A program made the translations under genes and the position numbers. From positions 248,001-312,000 of the forward strand of contig NZ_JARQTO010000002.1 in the NCBI RefSeq assembly GCF_029577735.1: a stretch of DNA of 64,000 nt, in the 5' to 3' direction. The stretch comes from Exercitatus varius (GTDB taxonomy: Bacteria > Pseudomonadota > Gammaproteobacteria > Enterobacterales > Pasteurellaceae). This document shows, one piece after another, positions 27,348-35,474 of the stretch. The notes beneath the pieces were generated by a model, which saw only the letters and a list, made by a program, of their open reading frames with translations, made no database searches and was not told the DNA's origin. Position 1 is the first letter of the stretch; each line of letters begins with the position of its first letter.

Positions 27348-28454
27348 CTACAATAACTTATTTAGTATAGTGCTTAAATAAAAAATAAATTTATCATCTA
27401 TCTTATTGAAATATAAGCCGGTTATACGTTCTATTTTAGCCAGACGATAGCGTAGTGTATTGATATGAATGAACAGATTCTTCGAAGTGAGAGCTAGATC
27501 ACAATTTGATAAAAAATATTGTTGTAGTGTTTTTTGTAGTACAAAGGTTTCATCGTTGTCATAAAGTGCTTGTAAAGGTTCTAATAACTTTTCTGCTTGC
27601 CAGGTGGCGGATAAGTTATCTAGTAATACTGGCAAACGATGTTGTTCAAATACGTAAAGAGAGCGTTTGGGATAGGATCTTAAGCCGAAATTTAAGGTAC
27701 TGAGCGCTGTTTGAAATGATTGTGCAATTGTCATGTCGAACGTGAAATGGGTACCGATAGCAATTTTATATTCATGATAAGACATATCTGGTGGTAACAA
27801 TTTGTTGGTTTGTTTATTTTGTAGCAAGTCTAAACATTGAGTACTAGGGATCAGTACTGCAATTTCGTTTAAAGATAACACTGCACAGTTATATTTGGTT
27901 TCCAGATAAGTGACTATCGATTGTAATTTATTGATAGTGGAGTCCTGTAGTTTTATTATGGCGACAGTTGTTGGAGTTTGTAAATCGAATTGGAAAAATT
28001 TCGCTTGATTTATTAAGGTATTGGAAGGGATTTTATTCTCTAACAGCTGTAAAATGAATTCTTCTCTGTAGCGACGTTCCCAACGTTCTTTTTCCAGTAA
28101 TACATGCTGTTCAATTATCAACTCCGCAGTCATTTTCACCAATTCGGCATAAGGTTTTACTTGTTCAGGTTCCCCTGAAATGCCAACGACTCCGAGAATT
28201 TCACCTAAATATACAATAGGTAAATTTATTCCCATTTTTACTTCATGATTCCATTTTCGCACTAATTCTTCATCAATAATAACAGTACGATTCTCTCGAA
28301 TAGATATCATTGCACCGATATGTTTTTGATTGAGGCGACGGGGATCCCCGGAAGCAATAATGATTCCTTGTTCATCCATTACATTAACCGAAGAATCTAT
28401 TATTTTCATTGTTCGTTGGACAATATTTTGTGCAATGGTTTTATTTAATTTCAT
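27348..28454 (-). CDS. sdaR: SdaR/CdaR-family sugar-diacid regulator
   Basis: Predicted transcriptional activator of glycerate/glucarate/galactarate genes. It has 368 residues: an N-terminal diacid-recognition domain (IIDSSVNVMDEQGIIIASGDPRR, then GINLPIVYLGEILGVVGISG), a central linker, and a C-terminal PucR-type helix-turn-helix (LTSKNLFIHINTLRYRLAKIE, about 325-345). It lies directly upstream of the permease-garK pair and presumably activates it in response to glycerate or a diacid. AT-rich and without USS cores, which may mean later acquisition or weaker USS accumulation. Confidence 0.9.
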   Translation of the reverse strand: MKLNKTIAQNIVQRTMKIIDSSVNVMDEQGIIIASGDPRRLNQKHIGAMISIRENRTVIIDEELVRKWNHEVKMGINLPIVYLGEILGVVGISGEPEQVKPYAELVKMTAELIIEQHVLLEKERWERRYREEFILQLLENKIPSNTLINQAKFFQFDLQTPTTVAIIKLQDSTINKLQSIVTYLETKYNCAVLSLNEIAVLIPSTQCLDLLQNKQTNKLLPPDMSYHEYKIAIGTHFTFDMTIAQSFQTALSTLNFGLRSYPKRSLYVFEQHRLPVLLDNLSATWQAEKLLEPLQALYDNDETFVLQKTLQQYFLSNCDLALTSKNLFIHINTLRYRLAKIERITGLYFNKIDDKFIFYLSTILNKLL

Positions 28455-28581
28455 AGCACTGAGCTTCCTTTGAAATTAAGATTAGGTTAATTAGTTTCCG
28501 ATTGTAATACATTAAATATTTCTCAAGTGTAGTTTACAATCTGTAATTGAAGTATAGCCAGAACATTCCGATTCCAATATT
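28455..28581. promoter_or_regulatory. sdaR upstream region with 8-bp inverted repeats
   Basis: GATTGTAA (28500-28507) and TTACAATC (28534-28541) form a perfect inverted repeat with centres 34 bp apart, about three helical turns. On the minus strand TTGTAA and TTTAAT with a 17-base spacer overlap this repeat and could be the sdaR promoter. The pair may be an autoregulatory operator. Confidence 0.4.
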
Positions 28582-28800
28582 TTAAGAAGATTCTAGCTTA
28601 ATTGCAGCATCAGAAAAGTTTATCCGTCGGTTCATACTTCGTATCATCTTACTTTCAATATTTTCACAATTTAGTTCTCCTTTATTTCGAAAGATTTTAA
28701 TCAAATAGTATATATAGTGAAGCTTAGCTACTTTTAGAATACCAAAATTTGGCTTAGCGACAAGTTTGATAACTTCCGCATATAAGATATGCTCTGTTTC
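28582..28800 (-). other. AT-rich open frame without start codon, possible gene remnant
   Basis: A 72-codon frame free of stops runs on the minus strand in a very AT-rich gap (28455-28908). It reads EVIKLVAKPNFGILKVAKLH in its upstream part and ends at TAA 28582. It has no good start or ribosome site (the first ATG is only about 26 codons from its end) and I do not recognise it. Chance is possible. Apart from this frame, the sdaR upstream repeats and one USS core (28829), I see nothing in the gap. Confidence 0.2.
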
Positions 28801-28865
28801 TCAAAATTCAGCGATCAGGTTCAGCTCAAAGTGCGGTCAAAATTTTCATCGTTTTTTGCGGGTTA

Positions 28866-28905
28866 AGATTTGCCCGCCATCACGGTAATTGTGGCGGCGG
28901 GACGC
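28866..28905 (-). terminator. Hairpin after gntP-type gene
   Basis: CCCGCC-A-TCAC and GTGGCGGCGGG pair around a short AT-rich loop just beyond the minus-strand gntP stop. The T-tract is poor, so it may act as an RNA 3'-end protector. Confidence 0.45.
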
Positions 28906-28908
28906 GGG

Positions 28909-30285
28909 TTATAGCAAAATTAGAGAAAGAACGTAAACCGTTAATATTCCGACAATGCCCATAATGAAAGTCAGCATACTTTGAGTGCGATATCCTTGTG
29001 GCGGCGTCATTCCGGTGAAATTGGTGACTACCCAGAAATAACTGTCGTTGGCGTGGGAAACGCACATAGCACCGGCGGCAATCGCCATGACGGTTAACGC
29101 CGCCGCGATTTCGGTCGTGAGGTTCAGGGCGGTCATCAGAGAATCATCCGCATTGAACATTCCCATAATAGAGGCGGTGGTGATGATGGCGACGGTCGAA
29201 CTGCCTTGTGCGGTTTTTAAGATCGCCGAAATAATGAACGGGAAAAAAATCCCCGCCGAACTAATGGCTACTGCGTTTTGTTTAATGTATTCTACAAAGC
29301 CCGCTTCGGTAATCACTTTGCCTAACACGCCGCCGGCGGCGGTGATGAACAGAATCGGGCCGACGATTTTGAGCGTATCGTTGGTTAAGGCGTCAAATTC
29401 GCCGATTTTGCCGGTATTCAGTAGCAAAAAAACAGAGAAAATCACACCGACTGCCAGGGCGATAATCGGATTGCCCAAAAATTGCAGCAAGACGCCTAAT
29501 TCTCCTTCGATACCCATGATTTTTCCGGTGGAACCGAGCGCCATAAATAAGATAGGCATGAAAATCGGGGCCAGGCTTAAAAAGCCGCTCGGCAGTTTGC
29601 CGTAATGTTCGAGCAATTCTTCATAGCTTTTACTGATAACTTTGTCGCTTTCAGCTTCATCCAATACAATTTTCGGACCGACGGATTTGGCGAAAAGATA
29701 GCTTGCGAACAATACGGGAACGGAAACTACCGCGCCCATCGTCATTACCAGTAAAATATTACCGCTTAATCCCACTGCGCCTGCTGCGGCAATCGGGCCG
29801 GGTGTGGGCGGAATGAACACATGCGAGGTATACAAACCGGCACTTAACGCCACCGCCATGCCCACGGGATTGGCGGCGATTTTTTTATGAATGGCTTCCC
29901 GAATCGGATTCAGCACGACGAACCCGCTGTCGCAGAAAACGGGAATACCCACAACCCAACCCATAATCAGCATGGCGAGTTCGGGGCGTTTTTGTCCGAC
30001 TATTTTAACCACCATGTCCGCTAATTTCAGCGCGGCGCCGGTTTTTTCCAGTACAGTGCCGATAATGGCGCCGAAGATAATTACGATACCGATGCTTTTA
30101 AAGGTTCCGCTGAAACCGTCCCCGATCAGGCCGGGAATTCTTGCCAAGCCGATACCCGCCACTAACGCGAGGGCGAGGGAAATGGTCATTAAGGCTAAAA
30201 ACGGGTGAACTTTGAGCTTTGAAATCAGCAAAATCATAATAATAATGGCAATAACAAAGCAAATAATGAGTGATATACCGGTCAT
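28909..30285 (-). CDS. gntP: GntP-family gluconate/hydroxy-acid:H+ symporter
   Basis: Inner-membrane permease of 458 residues with 12-14 hydrophobic segments. Family motifs seen: GIPVFCDSGFVVLNP, HVFIPPTPGPIAAAG, LKTAQGSSTVAIITTA and CVSHANDSYFWVV. The start ATG at 30285 (MTGISLIICFV) follows AAGGAG with normal spacing; the frame is open 45 codons further but that stretch is not membrane-protein-like. It is monocistronic and separated from the glycerate cluster by a 454-base gap. A perfect CRP core and a promoter lie upstream. Gluconate is the default substrate guess; D-serine or other hydroxy acids are possible. Confidence 0.9.
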   Translation of the reverse strand: MTGISLIICFVIAIIIMILLISKLKVHPFLALMTISLALALVAGIGLARIPGLIGDGFSGTFKSIGIVIIFGAIIGTVLEKTGAALKLADMVVKIVGQKRPELAMLIMGWVVGIPVFCDSGFVVLNPIREAIHKKIAANPVGMAVALSAGLYTSHVFIPPTPGPIAAAGAVGLSGNILLVMTMGAVVSVPVLFASYLFAKSVGPKIVLDEAESDKVISKSYEELLEHYGKLPSGFLSLAPIFMPILFMALGSTGKIMGIEGELGVLLQFLGNPIIALAVGVIFSVFLLLNTGKIGEFDALTNDTLKIVGPILFITAAGGVLGKVITEAGFVEYIKQNAVAISSAGIFFPFIISAILKTAQGSSTVAIITTASIMGMFNADDSLMTALNLTTEIAAALTVMAIAAGAMCVSHANDSYFWVVTNFTGMTPPQGYRTQSMLTFIMGIVGILTVYVLSLILL

Positions 30286-30319
30286 AATGGCAACTCCTTT
30301 TTTGCAAAATTTCGTAATT

Positions 30320-30348
30320 ATCCTAGGTTCGCGGTGGCGGAGTTGCAA
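30320..30348 (-). promoter_or_regulatory. Predicted gntP promoter
   Basis: On the minus strand TTGCAA (30343-30348) and TAGGAT (30320-30325) are separated by 17 bases. The predicted start is near 30313, which puts the CRP site centre at about -61, a class I position. Confidence 0.5.
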
Positions 30349-30362
30349 CCGGCATTTTGGTA

Positions 30363-30384
30363 AAATGTGAATTGGATCACAATA
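30363..30384. promoter_or_regulatory. CRP site upstream of gntP
   Basis: TGTGA-ATTGGA-TCACA (30366-30381) is a perfect match to the CRP core half-sites, with A-rich flank on the left and AATA on the right. It is 78 bases before the gntP ATG and implies carbon-catabolite control. Confidence 0.8.
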
Positions 30385-30385
30385 A

Positions 30386-30412
30386 AAAACGGCGAAAAAC
30401 TCGCCGTTTTTT
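30386..30412. terminator. Bidirectional terminator between rlmKL and gntP
   Basis: ACGGCGA (30389-30395) and TCGCCGT (30401-30407) with a 5-nt loop are flanked by A6 and T6, so it can terminate rlmKL transcripts on the minus strand. A reverse USS core (30414-30422) abuts it. Confidence 0.8.
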
Positions 30413-30441
30413 GACCGCACTTTTATTGGAAATCGCTTGAA

Positions 30442-32592
30442 TCAGTCATTGCGGGTGAGCAACCAGCAGTTGTGGATTTGCTTGTTGCGTGCAAAATCCA
30501 ACGGTAAGGTTTTGGCGGAAATTTCTACGCCGTTTAAGCCTAACCAAGCTAAACCGTCGAAATCCATTTTGAATCCGCGTTTATTGTTGGAGAACACAAT
30601 GGTGCCGTTCGGACGCAAAATCCGTTTTAGGTTTTCCATCAGTTTGATGTGGTCGCACTGCACGTCCCAGCTGTCTTCCATCCGTTTGGAATTGGAGAAG
30701 GTGGGCGGATCCGCAAAAATCAAATCGAACTGTTTATCGCAACGCGCCAGCCATTGCAGACAATCCGCCTGAACCAGTTTATGCCGTTTGCCGTCTATAT
30801 CGTTCAGAATCAGGTTTTGTTCCGCCCAGTTCAGATAAGTATTCGACATATCCACGGTGGTGGTGGATTTCGCGCCGCCCAGCGCCGCATGCACCGTTGC
30901 GGCTCCCGTGTAAGCGAAAAGATTGAGAAAATCTTTGCCTTTCGCCATTTCGCCCACCATTTTACGGGTTAACCGGTGATCCAAAAATAAACCGGTATCC
31001 AAATAATCGGTCAGATTTACCCAGAGTTTCGCACCGTATTCCGTCACGTAAAAATATTCGCCTTTGTTGGCCAGTTTTTCATATTGATTGCTGCCTTTTT
31101 GTTTTTGACGAACTTTTAAAACCAGTTTATTGGTTTCCACGCCGGTGACGGCAAGGGTCGCGCTTATCGCGTCCAATAAGCGTTGGCGGGCTTTGTTTTC
31201 ATCAATATTTTTTGGTGCCGCATATTCTTGCACCACAATGTGATCACCGTAACGATCCACGGCCAAATTGTAATCGGGTAAATCCGCGTCATACAGGCGA
31301 TAGGCCTCCAAACCCTGTTGTTTCGCCCATTTTTCAATTTTCTTTATGTTTTTCTGCAAGCGATTGGCGAAATCCGTCGCCACCTCGGCATGGTCGGAAA
31401 GTGCCGGATTTTCCGCCGCACTTTCATCTCTTTGTTCTAAAGTGCGGTCAGAAATTTGATAGTTTTTTTGCACGCAATCCAACGGGCCGTTTTTCGCCTT
31501 AAACTGACGAAAAGAACGCATTCGCAGGCAGTCCAGCAAGCCTTGTTCCGAACTGAAAACGGAGGCGTTCCAGCCGCCGAATTGTTGTTTCAAGCGTTGC
31601 CCGAACACGGAATAAAGAGCGATTAACGCCGGCGTGGTGCCGAGTCGTTCGCCATAAGGCGGATTACACAGCACGGTGCCTTTTTCGCCGTTTGGCAGCG
31701 GATTTTTTAACGCCGCGACATCTCCCTGAGAGAATCGGATTAAATGAGCGACTCCCGCATTTCGAGCGTTAGCTTGCGCTTTTTTCAGTACCGGATGATC
31801 CAAATCGAACCCGTAAAAATGCGGCTGCGGATTTTTCTGCATTTCCGCTTCCGCCAGGGCAACGGCTTGCGCCTTCACTTTTTCCCAGACCGCCTGATTA
31901 TGCCCTTTCCAGAAATCAAATCCCCAGTGTAATCGGTGTAGCTGCGGCGCGATTTGTGCTTCCATTTGCGCCGCTTCAATCAGCAACGTGCCGGAACCGC
32001 ACATGGGATCCACTAGAGGCGTGCCTTTTTGCCAGCCGGAACGCAAGACCAACGCCGCCGCTAAGGTTTCCCGCAACGGCGCTTGTCCGCTGTCTTCGCG
32101 GTAACCGCGCATATGCAGGGCTTCGCCGCTTAAATCCAGAGAGATGATTAAATCGTCGCGATTCAGATAAGCGTGAATGCGCACATCGGGATGATTTTTA
32201 TCTACGCTCGGGCGCTCTTTACCGTTACGTTCGAAATAATCCACAATGCCGTCTTTCACCCGCATAGCACCGAATTGACTGTGGCGAATTTCGCGGTTTG
32301 TGCCGTTAAAATCGACAAAAAAGCGGGCTTTTTCGTCGAAATAGTTTAACCAGGGCTGGCTGACGACGGTAGAGTAGAGATCCAAATCGCTGTAAATTTT
32401 GCTTTGGGTAATGGGCAATAAAATGCGGGAGGCAAGACGCGACCACAATAACGCTTTGTATTGGGTTTCATCGTCTGCGGAAAAATGGACGCCGCCCTGC
32501 GCGACGCGGGCGTTTTGCGCGCCGAGTTCGGTCAGTTCGGTTTTCAATAATTCTTCAAAGCCACGGGCACAGGTGGCGAAAAGTGGTTTCAT
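30442..32592 (-). CDS. rlmKL: 23S rRNA m2G2445/m7G2069 methyltransferase RlmKL
   Basis: Fused enzyme methylating two guanosines of domain V of 23S rRNA. It has 716 residues (E. coli 702). Order: THUMP domain (about 45-155), RlmL methyltransferase with DPMCGSGTLLIEAA and NPPYGERLG, then the RlmK domain with KVRQKQKGSNQYE, NLFAYTGAATVHAALGGA and DLIFADPPTFSNSKRM. Both catalytic NPPY/DPPT-type motifs are intact, so both halves should be active. A USS core (31440) lies in the linker region between the two enzymes. Confidence 0.96.
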   Translation of the reverse strand: MKPLFATCARGFEELLKTELTELGAQNARVAQGGVHFSADDETQYKALLWSRLASRILLPITQSKIYSDLDLYSTVVSQPWLNYFDEKARFFVDFNGTNREIRHSQFGAMRVKDGIVDYFERNGKERPSVDKNHPDVRIHAYLNRDDLIISLDLSGEALHMRGYREDSGQAPLRETLAAALVLRSGWQKGTPLVDPMCGSGTLLIEAAQMEAQIAPQLHRLHWGFDFWKGHNQAVWEKVKAQAVALAEAEMQKNPQPHFYGFDLDHPVLKKAQANARNAGVAHLIRFSQGDVAALKNPLPNGEKGTVLCNPPYGERLGTTPALIALYSVFGQRLKQQFGGWNASVFSSEQGLLDCLRMRSFRQFKAKNGPLDCVQKNYQISDRTLEQRDESAAENPALSDHAEVATDFANRLQKNIKKIEKWAKQQGLEAYRLYDADLPDYNLAVDRYGDHIVVQEYAAPKNIDENKARQRLLDAISATLAVTGVETNKLVLKVRQKQKGSNQYEKLANKGEYFYVTEYGAKLWVNLTDYLDTGLFLDHRLTRKMVGEMAKGKDFLNLFAYTGAATVHAALGGAKSTTTVDMSNTYLNWAEQNLILNDIDGKRHKLVQADCLQWLARCDKQFDLIFADPPTFSNSKRMEDSWDVQCDHIKLMENLKRILRPNGTIVFSNNKRGFKMDFDGLAWLGLNGVEISAKTLPLDFARNKQIHNCWLLTRND

Positions 32593-32624
32593 CAGGTTTC
32601 TCTGTTCATCAAAAAATTGCCGCG

Positions 32625-32633
32625 ATTATAGCA
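32625..32633 (-). promoter_or_regulatory. Extended -10 promoter for rlmKL
   Basis: The minus strand reads TGCTATAAT, a perfect extended -10 element, 33 bases before the rlmKL ATG. The -35 is poor. Confidence 0.6.
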
Positions 32634-32762
32634 GGTTTATGCGAGGAAAAGAATGCGATAAAATAGCCGGCGACCGTTATCTTCAGCCTCGTAGCAAAGG
32701 TTTTTGTCTGACAGGAATACGGCAAATGAAAAAACGTGTCTTTTTGTGACCGCACTTTTTGC

Positions 32763-32791
32763 TTGCATATTGTTTGATTTGCATATAAATT
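32763..32791 (+). promoter_or_regulatory. Predicted argA promoter
   Basis: TTGCAT (32763-32768) and TAAATT (32786-32791) with a 17-base spacer; predicted start near 32798. The ARG boxes cover the -10 and the start site. Confidence 0.5.
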
Positions 32792-32816
32792 CATTATTAC
32801 TGAATAATTATTTATC
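32778..32816. promoter_or_regulatory. Pair of ARG boxes upstream of argA
   Basis: Two 18-bp sites of the type WNTGAATWWWWATTCANW: box 1 (32778-32795, TGCAT-ATAA-ATTCA) and box 2 (32799-32816, TGAAT-AATT-ATTTA), each one mismatch from the palindrome core and exactly 3 bp apart. This is the classical arrangement for an ArgR hexamer, here positioned to repress argA with arginine. Confidence 0.82.
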
Positions 32817-32825
32817 TATGAGCCC

Positions 32826-34148
32826 ATGCGAAGTACAGAATTAGTCCAATGGTTCCGCCAGTCTACCCCTTATGTGAATATGCATCGCGGTAAGACGTTC
32901 GTCATCATGTTGGATGGTGATACCATCGCGAGTGAGAATTTTATCAATATTATCAGTGATATACGTTTGCTGCACAGTTTGGGAATTAAGCTGATTATTG
33001 TGTTCGGCGCCAGATTTCAGATTAACGAATTGCTGCTTAAAAATCACATTCAGCCCGTTTATCATAAAAATATCCGGGTGACGGATCCGCGTACGCTGGA
33101 ATTGGTGAAACAGGCCGCCGGGCGGCTCAATTACGACATTATGTCCCGTCTTTCCATGCGTTTGCCCCATTCGCCGCTGCTGAACGTGGTGAGCAGTAAC
33201 TTTATTCTGGCGCAGCCTATCGGGGTGGATGACGGCGTAGATTACATGCTAAGCGGCAAAATTCGTCGAATAGAAGTGGAAAATATCAAAAAACAACTGG
33301 AAAATGACGCGATCGTGTTAATCGGGCCGGTCGCACCTTCCGTCACCGGCGAAAGTTTCAATTTGCCTTTCGAAGAAGTGGCGACGCAGGTGGCGATTAA
33401 GCTGAAAGCGGAAAAACTCATCGGTTTCAGTAATACCCAAGGAATTTTAGATAAAAACGGCGTGTCCATTTCCGATTTGTTGCCGCAGGAAGCGGCGGAT
33501 TATTTGCAACAATTCATTGAACGGGATCAATATCACAGTTCGCAGGCGCGTTTCCTGCAGGCGGCGATTGACGTGTGCCGCGCCGGCGTGCACCGTTCTC
33601 ATTTGCTGAGTTACGAGGAAGACGGCTCGTTATTGCAGGAATTATTTACCCGCGACGGGGTGGGAACGCAGCTTTCCATGGAAAATTCGGAAGATGTTCG
33701 GATTGCCACGGCGCGTGATATTCCAAGTTTGCTCGAATTGATTCATCCGTTGGAACAACAGGGCGTGTTGGTAAAACGTTCGCGCGAGCAGCTGGAAATG
33801 GATATTGAAAAATACACTATTATCGACCGCGACGGCGTCATTATTGCCTGTGCCGCGCTGAATGTGTACGAGGCGGAAAAAATGGCGGAAATGGCGTGCG
33901 TTGCCGTGCATCCCGATTACCGCAGCTCTTCCCGCGGCGATATTCTGCTGACGGAAATTCAAAAACGGGCGAGAAATTTGGGGATTGAAAAACTGTTCGT
34001 GCTCACCACCCGCACGGTGCATTGGTTCCAGGAACGTGGCTTCCGCATGGCGAACGTGGAAGATTTGCCGAAGGATAAACGCGAGCATTACAACTATCAG
34101 CGCCGTTCGAAAATTCTGATTCAGGATTTGCAGAAATCCGACGAGTAG
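32826..34148 (+). CDS. argA: N-acetylglutamate synthase
   Basis: First step of arginine synthesis (glutamate + acetyl-CoA). It has 440 residues (E. coli 443): an amino-acid-kinase-like domain (LVQWFRQSTPYVNMHRGKTF, then HSLGIKLIIVFGAR), which binds arginine for feedback inhibition in the family, and a C-terminal GNAT domain (about 295-440) with ACVAVHPDYRSSSRGDILL. ATG 32826 is used; an ATG 8 bases upstream is out of frame and closes quickly. The Shine-Dalgarno is weak. The paired ARG boxes predict repression by ArgR. Confidence 0.96.
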   Translation: MRSTELVQWFRQSTPYVNMHRGKTFVIMLDGDTIASENFINIISDIRLLHSLGIKLIIVFGARFQINELLLKNHIQPVYHKNIRVTDPRTLELVKQAAGRLNYDIMSRLSMRLPHSPLLNVVSSNFILAQPIGVDDGVDYMLSGKIRRIEVENIKKQLENDAIVLIGPVAPSVTGESFNLPFEEVATQVAIKLKAEKLIGFSNTQGILDKNGVSISDLLPQEAADYLQQFIERDQYHSSQARFLQAAIDVCRAGVHRSHLLSYEEDGSLLQELFTRDGVGTQLSMENSEDVRIATARDIPSLLELIHPLEQQGVLVKRSREQLEMDIEKYTIIDRDGVIIACAALNVYEAEKMAEMACVAVHPDYRSSSRGDILLTEIQKRARNLGIEKLFVLTTRTVHWFQERGFRMANVEDLPKDKREHYNYQRRSKILIQDLQKSDE

Positions 34149-34158
34149 TGACATATAA

Positions 34159-34186
34159 AAATCCGCCTAATCGGCGGATTTTTTGG
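34159..34186 (+). terminator. Terminator after argA
   Basis: Perfect 9-bp stem AAATCCGCC / GGCGGATTT with a TAATC loop, followed by T6. Confidence 0.88.
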
Positions 34187-34198
34187 ATTTCGGGTCGT

Positions 34199-34296
34199 AA
34201 AGTGCGGTCACAAAAAGCAACGCTTTTTGAACGTTGGCTTTGCCAACGGTGGCGAAGCCATAAGTAATCGCACTGGCGATTACGCATAAAAAAAGC
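34199..34296 (-). repeat. Dispersed intergenic repeat, copy A
   Basis: A 98-base element in the convergent argA/birA gap. It is the reverse complement of copy B (41242-41339), apparently identical over its length, and the inner 90 bases recur as copy C (48871-48960). It starts with a USS core (34200-34208) and encodes three stem-loops: CAAAAAGC/GCTTTTTG, GGCTTCGCCA/TGGCAAAGCC and GTAATCGC/GCGATTAC. It is not part of any coding frame. Confidence 0.9.
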
Positions 34297-34376
34297 GACG
34301 TTTTTTAATCGGTTTGGCGACCACTGCAAAAGGCGATCCGTTCTTTCAAACACGGCCGTTTTTTACGGGAAAACGA

Positions 34377-35318
34377 TCATCTGCCGTTTTTTCGCAAGGA
34401 AACTTCGCCGCCGTTAAACGTCATCCATTCGTTTCCAACCTGCAAACGCAAATGTCCGCGTTCGTCGATTCCTTGTTCAACACCGGAAATAATCTGTTTT
34501 TCTTTGATAATGTTGACTTCGTGCTGAAAAAATGCGTCATTTTGCCGCCATTGTTGTTGAAATTCGGGGGTGATGCCGTGCCGTTCAAATTCCGTTAACG
34601 CCTGAATTAATTCCTCAAATACCGTAATCAGCAGTAAAGTGCGGTCGATTTTCGGCAAGATTTCCTGTAAATTCGCCCAAGCCTGATCGATTTGATTGGT
34701 GTCACGTAACACGGCGACATTAATGCCTACTCCGATGACCAGATTCAGCCGGCCGTTTTCCGTGCCCGCCGTTTCGATCAAAATTCCCGCCAGTTTGCGA
34801 CCGTGCAGCAGGATGTCGTTCGGCCATTTTAATTTTGCCTGATCGGAACCCAGTTTACAGATTGCCCGACGAATCGCCATGCCTACCGTCAGGCTTAAAC
34901 CGTCCACGGATTTGCCGGCGTCCACTTGCCACATCATGCTGAAAATCGCCTGTGCGGCAAACGGCGATTGCCATTGGCGCCCGCGCCGTCCCCGACCGGC
35001 GGTTTGGTGTTCCGTTATGCAAATATCTCCTTTGTTGAGGCGGCTCATGTTGGTCAGCAATAAACGATTGGTGGAATCAATCACCGGTACGTACATGATT
35101 TTATGACGGGGAAAAACTTGCTGAATTTTGACCGCACTTAACAACGGCGTTTGCGGAATTAATCGCACTTCGCCGAAAGCGGTGTCGATGAGAATGCCCT
35201 GTTTCTGCAACGTTTGAATGCGGGCGAGCAATTCCTCGTCGGAACAGGCGAAAAGTGCGGTCAGATTTTCGAAAGAATGAGGCTGGCAGTCCGCCAGAAT
35301 TTCTAATAATGAAGTCAT
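34377..35318 (-). CDS. birA: Biotin--[acetyl-CoA-carboxylase] ligase / biotin operon repressor
   Basis: Activates biotin and transfers it to BCCP. It has 313 residues with an N-terminal helix-turn-helix-sized domain (about 1-60), so it may also act as a repressor as in E. coli. The catalytic domain has the GRGRRGR biotinoyl-AMP loop (about residue 109), LKWPNDILL and GILIETAG, with a C-terminal SH3-like domain. Divergent from guaB. USS cores lie at 34637, 35131 and 35253. Confidence 0.95.
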   Translation of the reverse strand: MTSLLEILADCQPHSFENLTALFACSDEELLARIQTLQKQGILIDTAFGEVRLIPQTPLLSAVKIQQVFPRHKIMYVPVIDSTNRLLLTNMSRLNKGDICITEHQTAGRGRRGRQWQSPFAAQAIFSMMWQVDAGKSVDGLSLTVGMAIRRAICKLGSDQAKLKWPNDILLHGRKLAGILIETAGTENGRLNLVIGVGINVAVLRDTNQIDQAWANLQEILPKIDRTLLLITVFEELIQALTEFERHGITPEFQQQWRQNDAFFQHEVNIIKEKQIISGVEQGIDERGHLRLQVGNEWMTFNGGEVSLRKNGR

Positions 35319-35394
35319 GTAAATTCCTTACGGCAAACGATTAGCGTTTTTTTATCATAAATTGGGGAAAAGATAAATTTTTCTTGAAAAAACG

Positions 35395-35423
35395 TTCACA
35401 ACGGAAATCAAAATCTGTATAAT
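35395..35423 (+). promoter_or_regulatory. guaB promoter with GC-rich discriminator
   Basis: TTCACA (35395-35400), 17-base spacer, TATAAT (35418-35423), then the GC-rich discriminator CCGTCCGC. Such discriminators mark stringently controlled promoters. A weak PurR-like half (AACGTT) overlaps the -35; not enough to call. Confidence 0.75.
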
Positions 35424-35474
35424 CCGTCCGCAATATTTTTTAACTTCAACTTTAAATTTAGAGAGAATATTGCA

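Noticed and set aside
30286..30420. 45-residue N-terminal extension of gntP
   Set aside because: It would translate the terminator, CRP site and promoter; AAGGAG supports ATG 30285.
32638..32749. 36-codon frame (MRGKECDKIAGDRY...) before argA
   Set aside because: No ribosome site or promoter of its own; it overlaps the rlmKL promoter region on the other strand and looks like chance.
35385..35405. PurR box at guaB
   Set aside because: AACGTT is present but the flanks match the PurR consensus poorly; it would need a matrix score to claim.
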